Positions 5,523 to 6,839 of a stretch of 6,839 nucleotides of DNA are shown in pieces (the first letter of the stretch is position 1; each line of letters opens with the position of its first letter). The stretch spans positions 1-6,839 of the forward strand of contig CADCPG010000254.1 in assembly GCA_902803255.1 (NCBI GenBank). Direction: 5' to 3'. A model generated the notes under the pieces. The model made no database searches. It was not told where the DNA came from and saw only the letters and a program-made list of their open reading frames with translations. The translations under genes and the position numbers were made by a program. Origin of the DNA: an uncultured Ruminococcus sp. GTDB lineage: Bacteria; Bacillota; Clostridia; Oscillospirales; CAG-272.

Positions 5523-5744
5523 GTGAAAACACTAAGAGACGTCAGGATCGGCGAGACCGCCGTCGTCGTGAAGCTCCACGGAGAGGGCGCGGTCAAGCGC
5601 CGCATCATGGACATGGGCATCACGAAACGCACCCCCGTCTACGTGCGCAAGGTCGCGCCGCTCGGAGATCCCATCGAGGTCACGGTAAGGAACTACGAGC
5701 TGTCGATCCGCAAAGCGGACGCGGAAATGATCGAAGTCGAATAA
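5523..5744 (+). CDS. feoA: FeoA-family ferrous iron transport accessory protein (second copy, GTG start)
   Basis: A second 73-residue SH3-like FeoA protein. Features are LRDVRIGETAVVVKLHGEG, then the conserved RRIMDMGITKRTPVYVRKVAPLGDPIEV and the ending LSIRKADAEMIEVE. The 'MDMGI...PLGDPIEV' pattern is the mainstream FeoA type, closer to the E. coli-like and general FeoA domain than the first copy. It starts with GTG at 5523, preceded by a perfect AAGGAGG at 5507-5513 with 9 bases of spacing, so it should be well translated. The 72-base gap to feoB holds a hairpin. Two dissimilar FeoA proteins before FeoB is a known arrangement in clostridia, and a division of labour between them is likely but not readable here. 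Confidence 0.93.
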   Translation: MKTLRDVRIGETAVVVKLHGEGAVKRRIMDMGITKRTPVYVRKVAPLGDPIEVTVRNYELSIRKADAEMIEVE

Positions 5745-5761
5745 TCACAGTTTATTTTTTT

Positions 5762-5792
5762 CGGGCAGCGGTTACCTTCGGATAACCACCCG
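5762..5792 (+). other. Hairpin with TTCG tetraloop between feoA and feoB
   Basis: GGTTA (5770-5774) pairs with TAACC (5783-5787). Inside are a C-A mismatch and a C-G pair closing the loop TTCG, a very stable tetraloop type. CGGG (5762-5765) and CCCG (5789-5792) can extend the stem beyond a small internal loop. The T-run (5754-5761) is before the hairpin, not after, so it is not a terminator. It may set the relative levels of feoA and feoB by RNA processing or stability. The arm also contains the CGGTTA motif found in the feo operator. Confidence 0.5.
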
Positions 5793-5816
5793 GAAAGCGG
5801 AAAGGAACAGGATATC

Positions 5817-6839
5817 ATGGATATCAGGATCGCCCTGGCGGGCAACCCCAACAGCGGAAAGACCACACTGTTCAACGCGCTCACCGGTTCCAATCAGTTT
5901 GTAGGGAACTGGCCGGGAGTCACCGTTGAAAAAAAGGAAGGAAAGCTGAAAAAGCACGACGGAGTCATAATCACCGACCTTCCCGGCATCTACTCGCTCT
6001 CTCCATACACCCTCGAGGAGGTCGTCGCGAGGAACTACCTGATCGGGGAGAGACCCGACGCCATCCTCAACATAGTCGACGGCACGAATCTGGAGAGGAA
6101 CCTTTATCTCACCACTCAGCTTACCGAGCTGGGCATCCCGGTCGTCGTCGCGATCAATATGATCGATCTGGTCAAAAAAGAAGGGGACAGGATAGATCTT
6201 GCCGAACTGTCCCGTCAGATCGGATGTCCGGTAGTCGAGATCTCCGCACTCAGGGAAACGGGTATCGCCGAGGCCGCCGAGGCCGCGATAAACGCGGCGA
6301 AGAACGGTAAGACGGTGCCTCAGCACAAGTTCTCGGGTCCGGTCGAGCACGCGCTCGCGCATATCGAGGAGGCCGCCGTTCACGGGCTTCCCGAGGAGCA
6401 GCAGAGATGGTACGCCGTCAAGATCTTCGAGCGCGACGAGAAGGTCCTCGAACAGCTGAAGCTCGCGCCGGAGCTTCTCGCCCACATCGAAGAGGACATC
6501 AAAGCGGCCGAGACCGAGCTCGACGACGACGCCGAAAGCATAATCACCAACGAGAGATACATCTACATTGCGGAAGTAATCAAGGGATGCTTCAAAAAGA
6601 AGACGGAGCGCAAGCTCACGAAGAGCGACAGGATCGACAGGATCGTCACCAACCGCTGGCTCGGCCTCCCGATCTTCGCACTCGTGATGTTCCTCGTCTA
6701 CTTCCTTGCAATGGCGCCGGGAGCTCCCGGAACGATGGCGACCGACTGGGCCAACGACGGTCTCTTCGGAGACGGATACCACCTGTTCGGCATCGGCTCG
6801 AAGCAGGCGGCGGAAAAGGCTGACGATTACTCTGCCGCG
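5817..6839 (+). CDS. feoB: FeoB ferrous iron transporter, N-terminal part (cut by window end)
   Basis: The membrane Fe(II) importer with an N-terminal GTPase domain; 341 residues are visible and the frame runs off the window end with no stop. GTPase motifs: G1 GNPNSGKT (9-16), G2 Thr36 in GNWPGVTVEKKEG, G3 DLPG (54-57), G4 NMID (114-117) and G5 SAL (143-145). All are intact. A helical linker resembling the FeoB GDI domain follows (about 165-265). The first membrane segment is at about 282-299 (LGLPIFALVMFLVYFLA), followed by the outward loop with DWANDGLFGDGYHLFGIG. The remaining core, with its Gate motifs, lies beyond the window. ATG 5817 is supported by AAAGGA at 5801-5806, 10 bases upstream, and by the usual FeoB N-terminus. 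Transcribed with the two feoA genes. Confidence 0.97.
   Translation, partial: MDIRIALAGNPNSGKTTLFNALTGSNQFVGNWPGVTVEKKEGKLKKHDGVIITDLPGIYSLSPYTLEEVVARNYLIGERPDAILNIVDGTNLERNLYLTTQLTELGIPVVVAINMIDLVKKEGDRIDLAELSRQIGCPVVEISALRETGIAEAAEAAINAAKNGKTVPQHKFSGPVEHALAHIEEAAVHGLPEEQQRWYAVKIFERDEKVLEQLKLAPELLAHIEEDIKAAETELDDDAESIITNERYIYIAEVIKGCFKKKTERKLTKSDRIDRIVTNRWLGLPIFALVMFLVYFLAMAPGAPGTMATDWANDGLFGDGYHLFGIGSKQAAEKADDYSAA

Noticed and set aside
5772..6782. 336-codon minus-strand open frame opposite feoB
   Set aside because: Antisense to an unmistakable FeoB GTPase domain, with an arginine- and valine-rich translation and no ribosome site recognised; a composition shadow.

Overview
This is a GC-rich bacterial chromosomal window with dense, short-spaced genes. 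It most likely comes from an anaerobic member of the Bacillota, class Clostridia. The basis is the style of the aromatic genes, the paired FeoA proteins in front of FeoB, and strong Shine-Dalgarno sites and sigma-A type promoters. The taxonomic call is an inference from protein style only, and the genus cannot be named. I see no mobile element, tRNA, rRNA or CRISPR array.

Left part (1-4409, all +): an aromatic amino acid operon already running when the window opens. The last codons of an unidentified gene overlap aroA (EPSP synthase, step 6 of the shikimate pathway) by the four bases ATGA. Prephenate dehydrogenase (tyrA, the tyrosine branch) follows 6 bases later, then a type I-alpha DAHP synthase (aroF/aroG type, first step of the pathway) after 24 bases. 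A leaderless two-domain SGNH/GDSL hydrolase follows 69 bases further on. Its link to aromatic metabolism is unknown; it may be a passenger of the operon.

Middle (4410-5285): a strong bidirectional terminator at 4490-4530 separates the convergent aromatic operon and a short DtxR-family metalloregulator on the minus strand (4599-4967, GTG start). The regulator's metal-ligand pattern (Met11, Cys102, Glu105, His106) is the iron-type DtxR pattern, not the MntR pattern. Its C-terminal SH3-like domain is absent. A 318-base divergent intergenic region carries a minus-strand promoter for the regulator and a near-consensus plus-strand promoter for the iron operon. Two 14-base operator-like repeats, 30 bases apart, lie in and just after the iron promoter.

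Right part (5286-6839, all +): a ferrous iron uptake operon with two different small FeoA proteins and then FeoB, whose GTPase domain and first membrane segment are inside the window before it is cut off. The layout suggests a local circuit: the DtxR-like repressor binds Fe(II), occupies the repeats across the feo promoter, and shuts off Fe(II) import. The circuit is an inference. The promoter, repeats and gene families are read from the sequence.

Nothing here is a clearly new system. The best leads are the paired operator architecture, the SH3-less regulator beside two free SH3-type FeoA proteins, the hexamer array in the regulator's own promoter, and the SGNH hydrolase at the end of the aromatic operon.
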